Source of the DNA: Aureimonas ureilytica
Lineage (GTDB): Bacteria; Pseudomonadota; Alphaproteobacteria; Rhizobiales; Rhizobiaceae
Reading direction: 5' to 3'
Length of the DNA stretch: 64,000 bases
Assembly: GCF_001475935.1 (NCBI RefSeq)
Contig: NZ_LDQA01000025.1
Coordinates: 62,001 to 126,000, forward strand
Shown here: positions 1 to 7,944 of the stretch, in pieces
Position numbering within the stretch: position 1 is the stretch's first letter
How the letters are laid out: each line of letters opens with the position of its first letter
The notes under the pieces: generated by a model
What the model was told of the DNA's origin: nothing
Databases searched by the model: none
The model's input: only the letters and a program-made list of their open reading frames with translations
Program-made: the position numbers and the translations under genes

Positions 1-529
1 AGCCGACCACGAGCACTTCGCAATGGGCGAAGATCTGCGCGTAGCGATCGGGGTCGGGCAGGGTCGGGGAATGGCCGAGACCGGCCGCGCGGCGGATGAT
101 CGGCTCGTAAAGCTTCTCCCAGGCCGAGCGCGGCCACATGAAGGTCTTGTAGTAGAAGCCGGCCGAGAAGAACTTGCCGAGAATGTCGTTCGCCGCGCCG
201 ACGTCGAAATTCAGCGACGGCCAACGGTTCTGGCTCAGCGCGTTCAAGCCGGAATAAAGCTCCACTTGCGTCGCGCGCAGGTTGGGCGCGACCCGCGCCG
301 CGTCACGGCGGATATCGACCAGCGCGTTCGGCTCTTCCGAGCCCGCCGTGACGATGCCGCGCGGGCGATGATATTTGAACGAGCGGCCGACGAGATGGAC
401 GCCGTTGGCAAGCAGCGCCGAGGCCAGCGTGTCGCCCTGATAGCCGCGATAGCTCTGCCCGTCGAAGGTGAAGCCGAGCGAGGCCGTGCGGTCGATCCGG
501 CCGCCGGAGGAGGTGCGAAAACGGTTCAT
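1..529 (-). CDS. soxA: Sarcosine oxidase alpha subunit, N-terminal part (cut by window edge)
   Basis: Reading the complement from the ATG at 529 gives about 176 residues before the window ends. They begin MNRFRTSSGGRIDRT and include YRGYQGDTLASALLANGV and GRSFKYHRPRGI, the typical start of the large (about 1000-residue) alpha subunit of heterotetrameric sarcosine oxidase. The end shown (FAHCEVLVVG) is entering the FAD/NAD-binding Rossmann fold. The enzyme demethylates sarcosine to glycine with tetrahydrofolate as one-carbon acceptor. The start overlaps the soxD stop by four bases (ATGA), so translation is probably coupled. soxG would be expected next, outside the window. Confidence 0.93.
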   Translation of the reverse strand, partial: MNRFRTSSGGRIDRTASLGFTFDGQSYRGYQGDTLASALLANGVHLVGRSFKYHRPRGIVTAGSEEPNALVDIRRDAARVAPNLRATQVELYSGLNALSQNRWPSLNFDVGAANDILGKFFSAGFYYKTFMWPRSAWEKLYEPIIRRAAGLGHSPTLPDPDRYAQIFAHCEVLVVG

Positions 530-867
530 CGAGCAACCTCCCCGGACCATGTGCCGACATTGTCTCCGCTGAGCGCCGGGCGATGCTCTTCGACGCCGTC
601 CGGTCGGGGCTCGCCGATCTTGTAGGTCGTCACGAAGAAGTCGGTTCTCGTATCGCGCACGGCGTTGAAGAAGCGCGCGCAGCCATGGATATGGCGCCAG
701 CGCTCGGCATGAAGCCCGCGCGGGTTGGAGCGTGTGTAGAGGAAGGCGCCCCAATCGTCCGCACCCACGTCCGACGGCGTTTCCGCGCGCATCACATGCG
801 CTTCGCCAGCGTAGCGGAATTCGAGTTCGGGGCGGGGGCCGCAATAGGGGCAGGTGATCAGAAGCAT
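526..867 (-). CDS. soxD: Sarcosine oxidase delta subunit
   Basis: A 113-residue protein starting MLLITCPYCGPR. The small delta subunit of heterotetrameric sarcosine oxidase binds zinc through N-terminal cysteines, here the CPYC pair at residues 6-9 plus histidines further on. Length and the fragments RAETPSDVGADDWG and YTRSNPRGLHAERW fit the family. It lies 31 bases after soxB and overlaps soxA by four bases, giving the order soxB-soxD-soxA on the minus strand. Function rests on family similarity and operon context. Confidence 0.93.
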   Translation of the reverse strand: MLLITCPYCGPRPELEFRYAGEAHVMRAETPSDVGADDWGAFLYTRSNPRGLHAERWRHIHGCARFFNAVRDTRTDFFVTTYKIGEPRPDGVEEHRPALSGDNVGTWSGEVAR

Positions 868-898
868 TGGTCGGCCTCGCGGGGGAGCAAAGGGCGGG

Positions 899-2155
899 TC
901 AGTGCGCGACGGCGGCGGCCGCCGCCTCGTCGATCAGGACGCCGTCGCGGAAGCGCTCGATCGTGAAAGGCGCGTTGATCGGATGCGGCTCGTCGCGGGC
1001 GATCGTGTGGGCGAAGAGATTGCCGGAGCCCGGCGTCGCCTTGAACCCGCCCGTGCCCCAGCCGCAATTGACGTAGAGACCTGGGACCGTCGTCTTGGCG
1101 AGAATGGGCGAACGGTCGGGCGTGACATCCACGATGCCGCCCCAAGAGCGCAGCATCCGCACCCGGCGAAAATCGGGAAAGAGATCGCAGATCGCATCCA
1201 GCGTGTGATTGGCGATATGGAGCCCGCCGCGCTGCGTATAGGACGTGTAGGCGTCCGTTCCCGCGCCGATCACCAGCTCGCCCTTGTCGGACTGCGAGAT
1301 ATAGGCGTGGATCGTGTTGGACATGACGACGCAGGGCACGACGGGCTTCAACGGCTCCGAGACAAGAGCCTGCAGCGGGTAGCTTTCGAGCGGCATCCGC
1401 AGACCGGCCATGTCCATGACGACCGAGGTATTGCCAGCGGCCACGACGCCGATCTTGCCGGCCTCGATCGCGCCGCGCGTCGTCTCGACGCCCGTCACCG
1501 CGCCGCTGGCCCCGCGCCGGATGGCCGTCACCTCGCAGTTCTGGATGATGTCGACACCCAGCGCCGAGGCCGCGCGGGCATAGCCCCAGGCGACGGCATC
1601 GTGCCGCGCCGTGCCGCCGCGCCGCTGCAGCGCGCCGCCGAGCACCGGATAGCGCATGGTCGAGGCGTCGATATTGAGCGGCGGGCAGTAATCCTTGCAC
1701 TCCTGCGCGCTCAGCCATTCGTTGTCCACACCCGCCAGACGGTTGGCATGGACGTGGCGTTTGAAGACCTGAATGTCGTGAATGTTATGGGCGAGCATGA
1801 GCACGCCGCGCGGGCTGAACATGACGTTGTAGTTCAGATCCTGCGACAGGCCTTCCCAAAGCTTCACGGCATGGTCGTAGAGCGCCGCCGACTCTTCGAA
1901 CAGGTAGTTCGAGCGGATGATCGTCGTGTTTCGGCCCGTATTGCCGCCGCCGATCCAGCCCTTTTCCAGAATCGCCACATTGCGGATGCCGTGCTCCTTG
2001 GCGAGGTAATAGGCCGTCGCCAAGCCATGGCCGCCACCGCCCACGATCACCACGTCGTAGCGGCTCTTGGGCGACGCGTCGCGCCATTGCGCTTGCCAGC
2101 CCTTGTTGGAGCCGAGCGCCTTGGCGATGATGGAAAAGCCGGAAAACTTCTGCAT
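899..2155 (-). CDS. soxB: Sarcosine oxidase beta subunit
   Basis: 418 residues from the ATG at 2155, matching the usual SoxB length; the open frame runs further upstream, but only this start gives the family N-terminus MQKFSGFSIIAKA. The FAD-binding dinucleotide fold is visible as DVVIVGGGGHG (about residues 34-44). The GGTARHDAVAWG segment holds His185, in the region where characterised beta subunits carry covalent FMN (family knowledge). It is the first gene of the soxB-soxD-soxA operon and takes part in sarcosine and glycine-betaine catabolism. It diverges from the antiporter gene at 2425. Confidence 0.95.
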   Translation of the reverse strand: MQKFSGFSIIAKALGSNKGWQAQWRDASPKSRYDVVIVGGGGHGLATAYYLAKEHGIRNVAILEKGWIGGGNTGRNTTIIRSNYLFEESAALYDHAVKLWEGLSQDLNYNVMFSPRGVLMLAHNIHDIQVFKRHVHANRLAGVDNEWLSAQECKDYCPPLNIDASTMRYPVLGGALQRRGGTARHDAVAWGYARAASALGVDIIQNCEVTAIRRGASGAVTGVETTRGAIEAGKIGVVAAGNTSVVMDMAGLRMPLESYPLQALVSEPLKPVVPCVVMSNTIHAYISQSDKGELVIGAGTDAYTSYTQRGGLHIANHTLDAICDLFPDFRRVRMLRSWGGIVDVTPDRSPILAKTTVPGLYVNCGWGTGGFKATPGSGNLFAHTIARDEPHPINAPFTIERFRDGVLIDEAAAAAVAH

Positions 2156-2174
2156 GGATCGATCCGATCTGCGG

Positions 2175-2269
2175 TGTCGGACATCACACTCGCACCCGCG
2201 AAACCGCCGCCGCGATGACGGATGCGGCGTCGGCTTTGTACGAATCCGACATGTGTCTTGTCTGCGACA
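2175..2269. promoter_or_regulatory. Candidate operator half-sites in the soxB/antiporter divergent region
   Basis: The 269-base gap 2156-2424 between the divergent soxB and antiporter genes holds TGTCGGA at 2175-2181, its exact reverse complement TCCGACA at 2245-2251 and a near copy TGCGACA at 2263-2269. Their position just upstream of soxB suggests a regulator-binding region. The regulator is unknown, and chance similarity in such short words is possible. Nothing else was recognised in the gap. Confidence 0.3.
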
Positions 2270-2424
2270 TCGGGCTCCGGGCAAGGTGCCGACAGGGTGA
2301 GCGGTGGCACCCGAAAAACCCTTCGTTCGAAGCGTCTTTTCTGCTGCATCGGCCGGCCCCATCGCCTAACACCGAAGGGTTGCCGCGACACTGGAGTCGT
2401 TTCAAACGCCGGGAGCCGTCGACC

Positions 2425-4275
2425 ATGCTGCACGACATGCCGCTGATCGAAACCATCGTCGCGGGTCTGGGCCTTGCCTTTCTCCTGGGCACGCTGGCGC
2501 ATCGGCTCGGCGCGTCCCCGATCGTCGGTTATCTCCTGGCCGGTGTCGCGGCCGGCCCCTTCACGCCCGGCTTCGTGGCGGATCAAGGCCTGGCGGGCGA
2601 GTTGTCTGAGCTGGGCGTCATTCTTCTGATGTTCGGTGTCGGTCTGCATTTCTCGCTGGGCGATCTCCTGTCCGTGCGGGCCATCGCGCTGCCGGGCGCC
2701 ATCGCGCAGATCGCGGCGGCGACGCTCTTCGGCATGGCGCTGTCCTGGCTTCTGGGCTGGGGGCTGGGGGCGGGTCTCGTCTTCGGCCTCGCCCTTTCGG
2801 TCGCCTCCACGGTCGTGCTCTTGCGGGCCATGCAGGAGCGACGGTTGATCGAGACCGCGCGCGGGCGCATCGCCGTTGGCTGGCTGATCGTGGAAGACCT
2901 CGCAATGGTTCTGGCGCTGGTGCTGCTGCCGGCCTTCGCGGGGCCGCTGGGGGGTGACCCGTCCGCCGTGCATGGCGCGAGTTCCGATCTGGGCTTCGGC
3001 GTTCCCGGCATCATTCTCGTGACGGTCTTCAAGCTCTGCATCTTCGTGGTCTTGATGCTGGTGGTCGGCCGGCGGGTCATCCCTTGGCTCCTGCAACTCA
3101 CCGCTGCCTCCGGCTCGCGCGAGCTGTTTCGCCTGGCTGTGCTCGCCATCGCGCTCGGCGTCGCCTTCGGCGCGGCCTCGCTCTTCGGCGTTTCGTTGGC
3201 GCTCGGCGCCTTCTTCGCCGGCATGATCATGAGCGAATCGGAGCTCAGCCATCGCGCGGCCGAAGATTCGCTTCCCCTGCGGGACGCCTTCGCCGTCCTG
3301 TTCTTCGTCTCGGTCGGCATGTTGTTCGATCCGGCCTCGCTGATCTCCGATCCGCTGCCGGTTCTGGCGACGCTGCTGATCATCGTCGTCGGCAAGTCGC
3401 TCGTCGCCTTCGCTCTCGTGCGGCTGTTCGGTCATCCGACCTCGACGGCGCTCACCATTTCCGTCTCGCTGGCGCAGATCGGCGAGTTCTCCTTCATCCT
3501 CGCCACGCTGGGCCTGAACCTGAAAATTCTGCCGCCCGAGGCGAAGAACCTGATTCTCGGCGGCGCGATCCTGTCGATCGTCCTCAATCCGTTTCTTTTT
3601 GCCTGGGTCGATCGCTGGCGGCAGGCGGAGGGCCGCTCGGCTCTCGAGGGCGGCGGTGACGAGGGGAAGGATACGACTTCGGGTGAGACGAGTGAGAGGC
3701 AGACGCATATTCCGAGCGGCAGTGTCGCCATCGAGGACGGCGCGCTGAGCCGCACGGAGCTAAGCGACCATCTTGTGCTCGTCGGCTATGGGCGTGTCGG
3801 CTCCAAGATCGCGCGTCGGCTGGCTGACGCCGGTCGGGCCTTCCTGGTGATCGAGGACGCCGATAAGCGCGTCGCGCGGGTGCGCGCGGCCGGGTTCGAA
3901 ACGGTTGTGGGGAACGCCGTGAAGCCCGAAGTGCTGGACGCCGCGCATATCGGCGGCGCGCGGGACCTCGTACTCGCCTTTCCCAACAGTTTCGAGGCCG
4001 TCGCCATGATCGCGGCAGCCCGCACCGCCAATCCCGACATTCGCATCACCGCCCGCGTTCATTCCGGCGAACAGCGCGAACGCCTGATCGATGCGGGGGC
4101 CGATACGGTGGTCAATGGCGACGAGGTGACGGCGCAGGCGATCGCCGATCATGTCCTCTCCTTCGGGCCGGATGCGCCGGGCGCAAAAGGGCCGATCTTT
4201 GCCGATGACCACGGGCCGCTGCCGGAACCGTCCGATGGTGATGAGTTGACAGAGCCAGCCGAACGCTTACCCTGA
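2425..4275 (+). CDS. Kef/YbaL-type CPA2 cation:proton antiporter with RCK domain
   Basis: 616 residues from the ATG at 2425; an upstream in-frame extension of 70 residues looks non-coding. The first about 390 residues are a chain of hydrophobic segments typical of CPA2 antiporters, including GASPIVGYLLAGVAAGPF and LGVILLMFGVGLHFS near the start. A linker rich in charged residues follows, then an RCK/TrkA-N domain from about residue 447 with the nucleotide-binding motif GYGRVG. This layout matches YbaL/KefB-like potassium or sodium/proton antiporters in the inner membrane. Ion specificity cannot be read from the sequence. It stands alone and ends only a few bases before the TPP riboswitch. Confidence 0.88.
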   Translation: MLHDMPLIETIVAGLGLAFLLGTLAHRLGASPIVGYLLAGVAAGPFTPGFVADQGLAGELSELGVILLMFGVGLHFSLGDLLSVRAIALPGAIAQIAAATLFGMALSWLLGWGLGAGLVFGLALSVASTVVLLRAMQERRLIETARGRIAVGWLIVEDLAMVLALVLLPAFAGPLGGDPSAVHGASSDLGFGVPGIILVTVFKLCIFVVLMLVVGRRVIPWLLQLTAASGSRELFRLAVLAIALGVAFGAASLFGVSLALGAFFAGMIMSESELSHRAAEDSLPLRDAFAVLFFVSVGMLFDPASLISDPLPVLATLLIIVVGKSLVAFALVRLFGHPTSTALTISVSLAQIGEFSFILATLGLNLKILPPEAKNLILGGAILSIVLNPFLFAWVDRWRQAEGRSALEGGGDEGKDTTSGETSERQTHIPSGSVAIEDGALSRTELSDHLVLVGYGRVGSKIARRLADAGRAFLVIEDADKRVARVRAAGFETVVGNAVKPEVLDAAHIGGARDLVLAFPNSFEAVAMIAAARTANPDIRITARVHSGEQRERLIDAGADTVVNGDEVTAQAIADHVLSFGPDAPGAKGPIFADDHGPLPEPSDGDELTEPAERLP

Positions 4276-4278
4276 GAA

Positions 4279-4376
4279 GCATCCAGGGGGAGTTCCAGCA
4301 GCGGAACTGAGAGGCCGGAGCACGATCCGGCGACCCCACGAACCTGATCCAGTTCGCACTGGCGTAGGGATGGAGC
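4279..4376 (+). promoter_or_regulatory. TPP riboswitch (THI element)
   Basis: The two most conserved parts of the thiamin pyrophosphate aptamer are present: CTGAGA at 4307-4312, which binds the pyrimidine ring, and the downstream block from GAACCTGATC at 4340 through GGCGTAGGGAT at 4361-4371, which binds the pyrophosphate. The arm AGTTCC (4291-4296) can pair with GGAACT (4303-4308). It sits 166 bases upstream of thiO and should lower expression of thiOSGE when thiamin pyrophosphate is plentiful. Exact ends are approximate. Confidence 0.95.
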
Positions 4377-4404
4377 GTTTGCGCCTCCGACAGGGATGCA
4401 CCGC

Positions 4405-4477
4405 TCGGCCAAGAGGCCGACGCCGCGCGTGGACCTGTTGGAGCGAGCGTTCCGCTCCCGTCCTGCGAGCGGCTCGC
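4405..4477 (+). promoter_or_regulatory. Hairpins in the thiO leader, possible expression platform
   Basis: Between the aptamer and thiO lie three short perfect hairpins: TCGGCC/GGCCGA at 4405-4420 with a four-base loop, GGAGCG/CGCTCC at 4440-4458, and GCGAG/CTCGC at 4465-4477. None is followed by a T run, so they do not look like simple intrinsic terminators. They could form alternative structures with the aptamer or mask the ribosome site. This is inferred from position only. Confidence 0.4.
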
Positions 4478-4542
4478 GCTTTGGCGGAGACGATGATGGC
4501 CTCGACGCAACGCTCTTTCGTTTTGGACGCTCGTTCGCGCGC

Positions 4543-5505
4543 ATGGTGATCCATGTCCTGGGGGCCGGTGTCGCCGGGCTGACGACAGCCGTTCGGCTGG
4601 CCGAAGAGGGGCGCGCCGTCGTCGTGCACGAGGCCGCAACGGAACTCGGCCAGCGCGCGGCCTCGTGGCTCGCGGGGGGAATGCTCGCGCCCTATTGCGA
4701 GGCGGCGACGGCGGACCCCGCCATCATCGAGCCGGGTCTGCGCGGCATCGACTTCTGGGCGGACCGGGTGCCGGTCGAGCGGCGGGGAACGCTTGTTCTG
4801 GCCGCGCCGCGCGATGCGGCCGATCTTCGCCAGTTCGCCGCCCGCACAGAAGCTCACCGCCTGCTGGATGCGGACGGCATTGCCGCGTTCGAGCCCGATC
4901 TCGCCGGGCGGTTTCGCCAGGGATTGTTCTTCGAAGACGAAGCGCATCTCGATCCGCGCCAAGCCATGGCCACGCTCGTTCGGCGCATTCAGGATCTCGG
5001 CGGTACGTTGCTGTGGGGCTCGCAAGCCGAACCTGCCGCGTTGTCGAGCGAGACCGTCGTCGACTGCCGAGGTCTCAAGGCTCACGCGCCGGGTCTTCGC
5101 GGCGTGCGCGGGGAGATGGTGCTGGTGCGCAGCCGCGACGTCAGTCTGGCCCGGCCGGTTCGCCTTCTGCATCCGCGCTGGCCGATCTATATCGTGCCGC
5201 GCGAGGACGGTGTTTTCATGATCGGCGCGACCATGATCGAAAGCGAGCGCGATGGGCCGATCACCCTCCGCTCGGCGGTGGAGCTTTTGACGGCCGCCTT
5301 TGCCTTGCATCCGGGGTTTGCCGAAGCCGAGATCCTGGAGACGGGCGCTGCCTGCCGCCCGGCTTTTTCCGACAATCTGCCGCGCGTGACGCAAAGCGGA
5401 CGCCATGTCTGCTTCACCGGGCTCTATCGCCATGGGTTTCTCCTGGCGCCCGAGCTGTCGGGCCAAGCGGCCCGCGCCGTACTATCCCTCATGGAGGCCG
5501 CATGA
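4543..5505 (+). CDS. thiO: Glycine oxidase ThiO
   Basis: 320 residues starting MVIHVLGAGVAGL, with the FAD dinucleotide motif GAGVAG at residues 7-12. ThiO oxidises glycine to iminoglycine, which feeds thiazole formation by ThiG. The open frame extends upstream to 4396, but that part lies in the riboswitch leader and lacks family features, so the ATG at 4543 is preferred. The C-terminal segment TGLYRHGFLLAPELSG is typical of the family. It is the first gene of thiO-thiS-thiG-thiE; its stop overlaps the thiS start by four bases. thiC, often the first gene of this cluster in rhizobia, is absent here. Confidence 0.92.
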   Translation: MVIHVLGAGVAGLTTAVRLAEEGRAVVVHEAATELGQRAASWLAGGMLAPYCEAATADPAIIEPGLRGIDFWADRVPVERRGTLVLAAPRDAADLRQFAARTEAHRLLDADGIAAFEPDLAGRFRQGLFFEDEAHLDPRQAMATLVRRIQDLGGTLLWGSQAEPAALSSETVVDCRGLKAHAPGLRGVRGEMVLVRSRDVSLARPVRLLHPRWPIYIVPREDGVFMIGATMIESERDGPITLRSAVELLTAAFALHPGFAEAEILETGAACRPAFSDNLPRVTQSGRHVCFTGLYRHGFLLAPELSGQAARAVLSLMEAA

Positions 5506-5699
5506 TCCTGCATTTGAACGGTGACCCGTGCGAGGTCGAGGCGGGCTCGCTCGATGCGCTGCTTCGGGAACTCGGAGTGGAGCCCGAAGCGGTGGCGACC
5601 GCGCTGAACGGCGAATTCGTGCCACGCGGCGAGCGGGCGGACACCCCGCTCACGGCGGGCGACAGGATCGAACTTCTCAGCCCGATGCAGGGAGGGTGA
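5502..5699 (+). CDS. thiS: Sulfur carrier protein ThiS
   Basis: A 65-residue ubiquitin-like protein starting [15 protein letters not shown] and ending in GG. The C-terminal Gly-Gly is the site that is adenylated and then converted to a thiocarboxylate, the sulfur donor for ThiG. Size and position between thiO and thiG confirm the call. The start codon overlaps the thiO stop as ATGA, and thiG follows after four bases. Confidence 0.94.
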   Translation: MILHLNGDPCEVEAGSLDALLRELGVEPEAVATALNGEFVPRGERADTPLTAGDRIELLSPMQGG

Positions 5700-5703
5700 C
5701 GCG

Positions 5704-6474
5704 ATGCGCATCTACGATCGGACCTTTTCATCCCGCATGATGTTGGGCACGGCGCTTTATCCCTCGCCGGCGATCATGCAGGCGGCCATCCGCGCGGCCG
5801 AGCCGGCGCTGGTCACCGTGTCGCTTCGCCGCGAGCAGAATCTCAGCGCGCCGCGTGGGCCCGGCTTCTGGGACGAGCTGCGCGCGCTCGGCGTCGCCTT
5901 TCTGCCGAACACGGCCGGCTGCCACACGGTCAAGGAAGCGGTGACAACGGCGCGGATGGGCCGCGAGCTTCTGGGCACCGACCTCGTCAAGCTCGAGGTG
6001 ATCGGCCATGCCGACACGCTGCAGCCCGATGTCTTCGGTCTGGTAGAGGCCGCGCGCGTCCTGTCGGGCGAAGGCTTCCGCGTCCTGCCCTACACGACCG
6101 AAGATCTGGTCGTTGCCGAACGGCTGGTCGAGGCGGGCTGCGAGGTGCTGATGCCTTGGGCCTCGCCGATCGGCTCGGGTCTCGGGCTCAACAATCGCTA
6201 TGGGCTGCGCTCGCTGCGCGCGCAGTTCCCCGACGTGACGCTGATCGTCGATGCAGGGCTCGGCCGGCCGAGCCATGCGGCCGAGGCTCTGGAACTCGGC
6301 TATGACGGGGTTCTGCTCAACACCGCCGTTGCCACATCGGGCGATCCGGTCGCGATGGCACGCGCCTTCCGTCTGGCTGTGGAAGCGGGGAGGCTCAGCT
6401 TCGAAGCGGGCGCGATGGAGCCGCGTGACATGGCCGCGCCCTCGACACCCATTTTCGGAAAGGCGGTTCTATGA
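5704..6474 (+). CDS. thiG: Thiazole synthase ThiG
   Basis: 256 residues, the normal length. The Schiff-base lysine is Lys96 in [10 protein letters not shown], the same position as in the Bacillus enzyme by my count. The phosphate-binding end of the barrel is visible as [12 protein letters not shown] and [14 protein letters not shown]. ThiG joins deoxyxylulose 5-phosphate, iminoglycine and ThiS thiocarboxylate into the thiazole phosphate; the deoxyxylulose phosphate would come from the Dxs encoded at 45965-47881. The stop overlaps the thiE start by four bases. Confidence 0.96.
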   Translation: MRIYDRTFSSRMMLGTALYPSPAIMQAAIRAAEPALVTVSLRREQNLSAPRGPGFWDELRALGVAFLPNTAGCHTVKEAVTTARMGRELLGTDLVKLEVIGHADTLQPDVFGLVEAARVLSGEGFRVLPYTTEDLVVAERLVEAGCEVLMPWASPIGSGLGLNNRYGLRSLRAQFPDVTLIVDAGLGRPSHAAEALELGYDGVLLNTAVATSGDPVAMARAFRLAVEAGRLSFEAGAMEPRDMAAPSTPIFGKAVL

Positions 6475-7085
6475 GCGCCTCTCGGCTCGTGCTCGACCCG
6501 TTCTACCCCGTGATGCCGGATGCCGCCTGGATCGAGCGGATCGTGCCGCTCGGGGTCAAGCTAGTGCAACTTCGCGCCAAGGATATGCCCGACGCCCGCC
6601 TGCGCGGGGAGATTCGCCGCTCGCTGGCGGTCTGCAAGGCCCATGGATGCCAGCTCGTCGTGAACGATCACTGGAGGCTGGCGGCCGAGGAGGGCGCGGA
6701 TTTCGTGCATTTGGGCCAAGAGGATTTGGCGGAGGCCGATCTAGCCGCGATCCGTGCGGCCGGACTCAAGCTCGGTCTGTCGACGCATGACGAGGCCGAA
6801 CTCGAAACCGCCCTGTCGGCCCGGCCGGACTATGTGGCGCTGGGTCCGGTCTGGCCGACCATTCTCAAACAGATGCCCTGGGCGCCGCAGACGCCGGAAC
6901 GTCTGCTGACCTGGCGCAAGCGCATCGGCGATCTTCCCTTGGTGGCTATCGGTGGTCTCCGGCCCGAGCGTGCCGAAGCGGTGTTCCAGAATGGCGCGGA
7001 CAGCGCCGCTGTCGTGACCGACATCACCCTGCACGCCGAACTGGAAACCCGTGTCCGGGAATGGTTGGCCATCACGCGCAGATGA
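6471..7085 (+). CDS. thiE: Thiamine phosphate synthase ThiE
   Basis: 204 residues forming a small TIM barrel. Family landmarks are [10 protein letters not shown] near residue 25, [22 protein letters not shown] in the middle (substrate-binding region) and ALGPVWPT followed by IGGLRPE near the end. ThiE couples hydroxymethylpyrimidine diphosphate to the thiazole phosphate to give thiamin phosphate. It is the last gene of the riboswitch-controlled operon and is translationally coupled to thiG through ATGA. Confidence 0.92.
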   Translation: MSASRLVLDPFYPVMPDAAWIERIVPLGVKLVQLRAKDMPDARLRGEIRRSLAVCKAHGCQLVVNDHWRLAAEEGADFVHLGQEDLAEADLAAIRAAGLKLGLSTHDEAELETALSARPDYVALGPVWPTILKQMPWAPQTPERLLTWRKRIGDLPLVAIGGLRPERAEAVFQNGADSAAVVTDITLHAELETRVREWLAITRR

Positions 7086-7092
7086 CATGTCG

Positions 7093-7180
7093 ATGCAACC
7101 TGAATGCAGCTAATTAGCCAGCGGTTTGCACTTTTTAGTTGATCTTTCATGCAACCTAAAGCATGTTTCCTGCATAGGTT
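7093..7180. promoter_or_regulatory. Repeats upstream of the GntR gene, candidate autoregulatory operators
   Basis: ATGCAACCT occurs twice in direct orientation at 7093-7101 and 7149-7157. The second copy begins an inverted repeat, AACCT at 7153-7157 and AGGTT at 7176-7180, with GCATG and TGCAT inside. The region is AT-rich compared with the surrounding genes and lies just before the GntR gene, as expected for its own promoter and operators. No experiment or known motif supports the assignment. Confidence 0.45.
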
Positions 7181-7198
7181 ATCTATCAGGGGACGTAG

Positions 7199-7915
7199 AT
7201 GTCGGTCGCGAAATCGTTCAACACCCGGCCGCTCTATCAGCAGGTGGCGGACGAGTTCGTCGCGCGCATCGTGTCCCGCACCTGGGCGCCCGGCCAACTC
7301 ATCGAGAACGAAGCGGAGATCGCGCGATCGCTCGGCATCAGCTTGGGGACGGTGCGCAAAGCCTTCGACATCCTGACCGAAAACAAACTGCTGGAACGCC
7401 ATCAAGGGCGCGGCACGGTCGTGGTGGATTACGAGGCGGAGAAGACTCGCAGCCGCTTTTCCAACATTCTCGATCGCTCGGGCAATCGCGTCTCGGGCGA
7501 TGTCACCGTCTCGGGGCATGATCTGGCCGTCCCGCTGGCGCCGATCGCGGAGCGCTTGGGTCTATCGGAGCGTGTGCCGGTCCTGACCTTCGAGCGGCGC
7601 CGGACCTATGCCGGGCGCTTGTTTCTGATCGAGACGGTTTATCTCCGCGTCGCCGCTGCCACGGCAACGATGAGCCCGGCCGAAATGGTGCAGCTGTCGA
7701 AAAGCCGCTGGATGGGGCACGACATCGCGACCTACAAGGTGGAAAAGGTTGCCAGCGCGACGGCGGAGGACGAGGACCGAGCCGCGTTCGGTCTGAGCGG
7801 TGAGGCAGCGATCCTGACGCTGGACCGCGTGATCTACTCCTACCAGAACAAGGCGCTGGAACTGCGCATCGGCCGCTGCCATCTGGGCGCCGATCTCCTG
7901 TATTGCTCCGACTGA
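7199..7915 (+). CDS. GntR-family transcriptional regulator with UTRA-type effector domain
   Basis: 238 residues. The N-terminal winged helix-turn-helix covers about residues 10-75 (RPLYQQVADEFVARI, NEAEIARSLGISLGTVRKAF, LLERHQGRGTVV), the classic GntR signature. The rest resembles the UTRA ligand-binding fold of HutC-type regulators (VLTFERRR, then the C-terminal LELRIGRCHLGADLLY). The ligand is unknown. It is transcribed alone, between thiE and the convergent hydrolase gene, and has repeats in its own promoter region that suggest autoregulation. Nothing links it firmly to thiamin genes beyond position. Confidence 0.88.
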   Translation: MSVAKSFNTRPLYQQVADEFVARIVSRTWAPGQLIENEAEIARSLGISLGTVRKAFDILTENKLLERHQGRGTVVVDYEAEKTRSRFSNILDRSGNRVSGDVTVSGHDLAVPLAPIAERLGLSERVPVLTFERRRTYAGRLFLIETVYLRVAAATATMSPAEMVQLSKSRWMGHDIATYKVEKVASATAEDEDRAAFGLSGEAAILTLDRVIYSYQNKALELRIGRCHLGADLLYCSD

Positions 7916-7944
7916 CGTGACGTGCCCAAGAGCAGGGCAGGCGG

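Noticed and set aside
854-2218. 454-codon open frame on the plus strand opposite soxB
   Set aside because: It mirrors soxB, which has clear family motifs. The translated sequence is rich in Arg, Ala, Asp and His with no recognisable domain, the usual product of antisense reading of GC-rich genes.
2047-3708. 553-codon open frame on the minus strand opposite the antiporter gene
   Set aside because: Highly charged Glu/Arg/Gln-rich sequence with no domain, covering a real membrane-protein gene; antisense artefact.
4396-4542. N-terminal extension of ThiO by 49 residues
   Set aside because: It lies in the riboswitch leader, contains the hairpins and has no similarity to the FAD-binding start of glycine oxidases.
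7086-7198. Second thiamin riboswitch or sRNA in the thiE-GntR gap
   Set aside because: The conserved TPP elements are absent; the repeats fit regulator-binding sites better.
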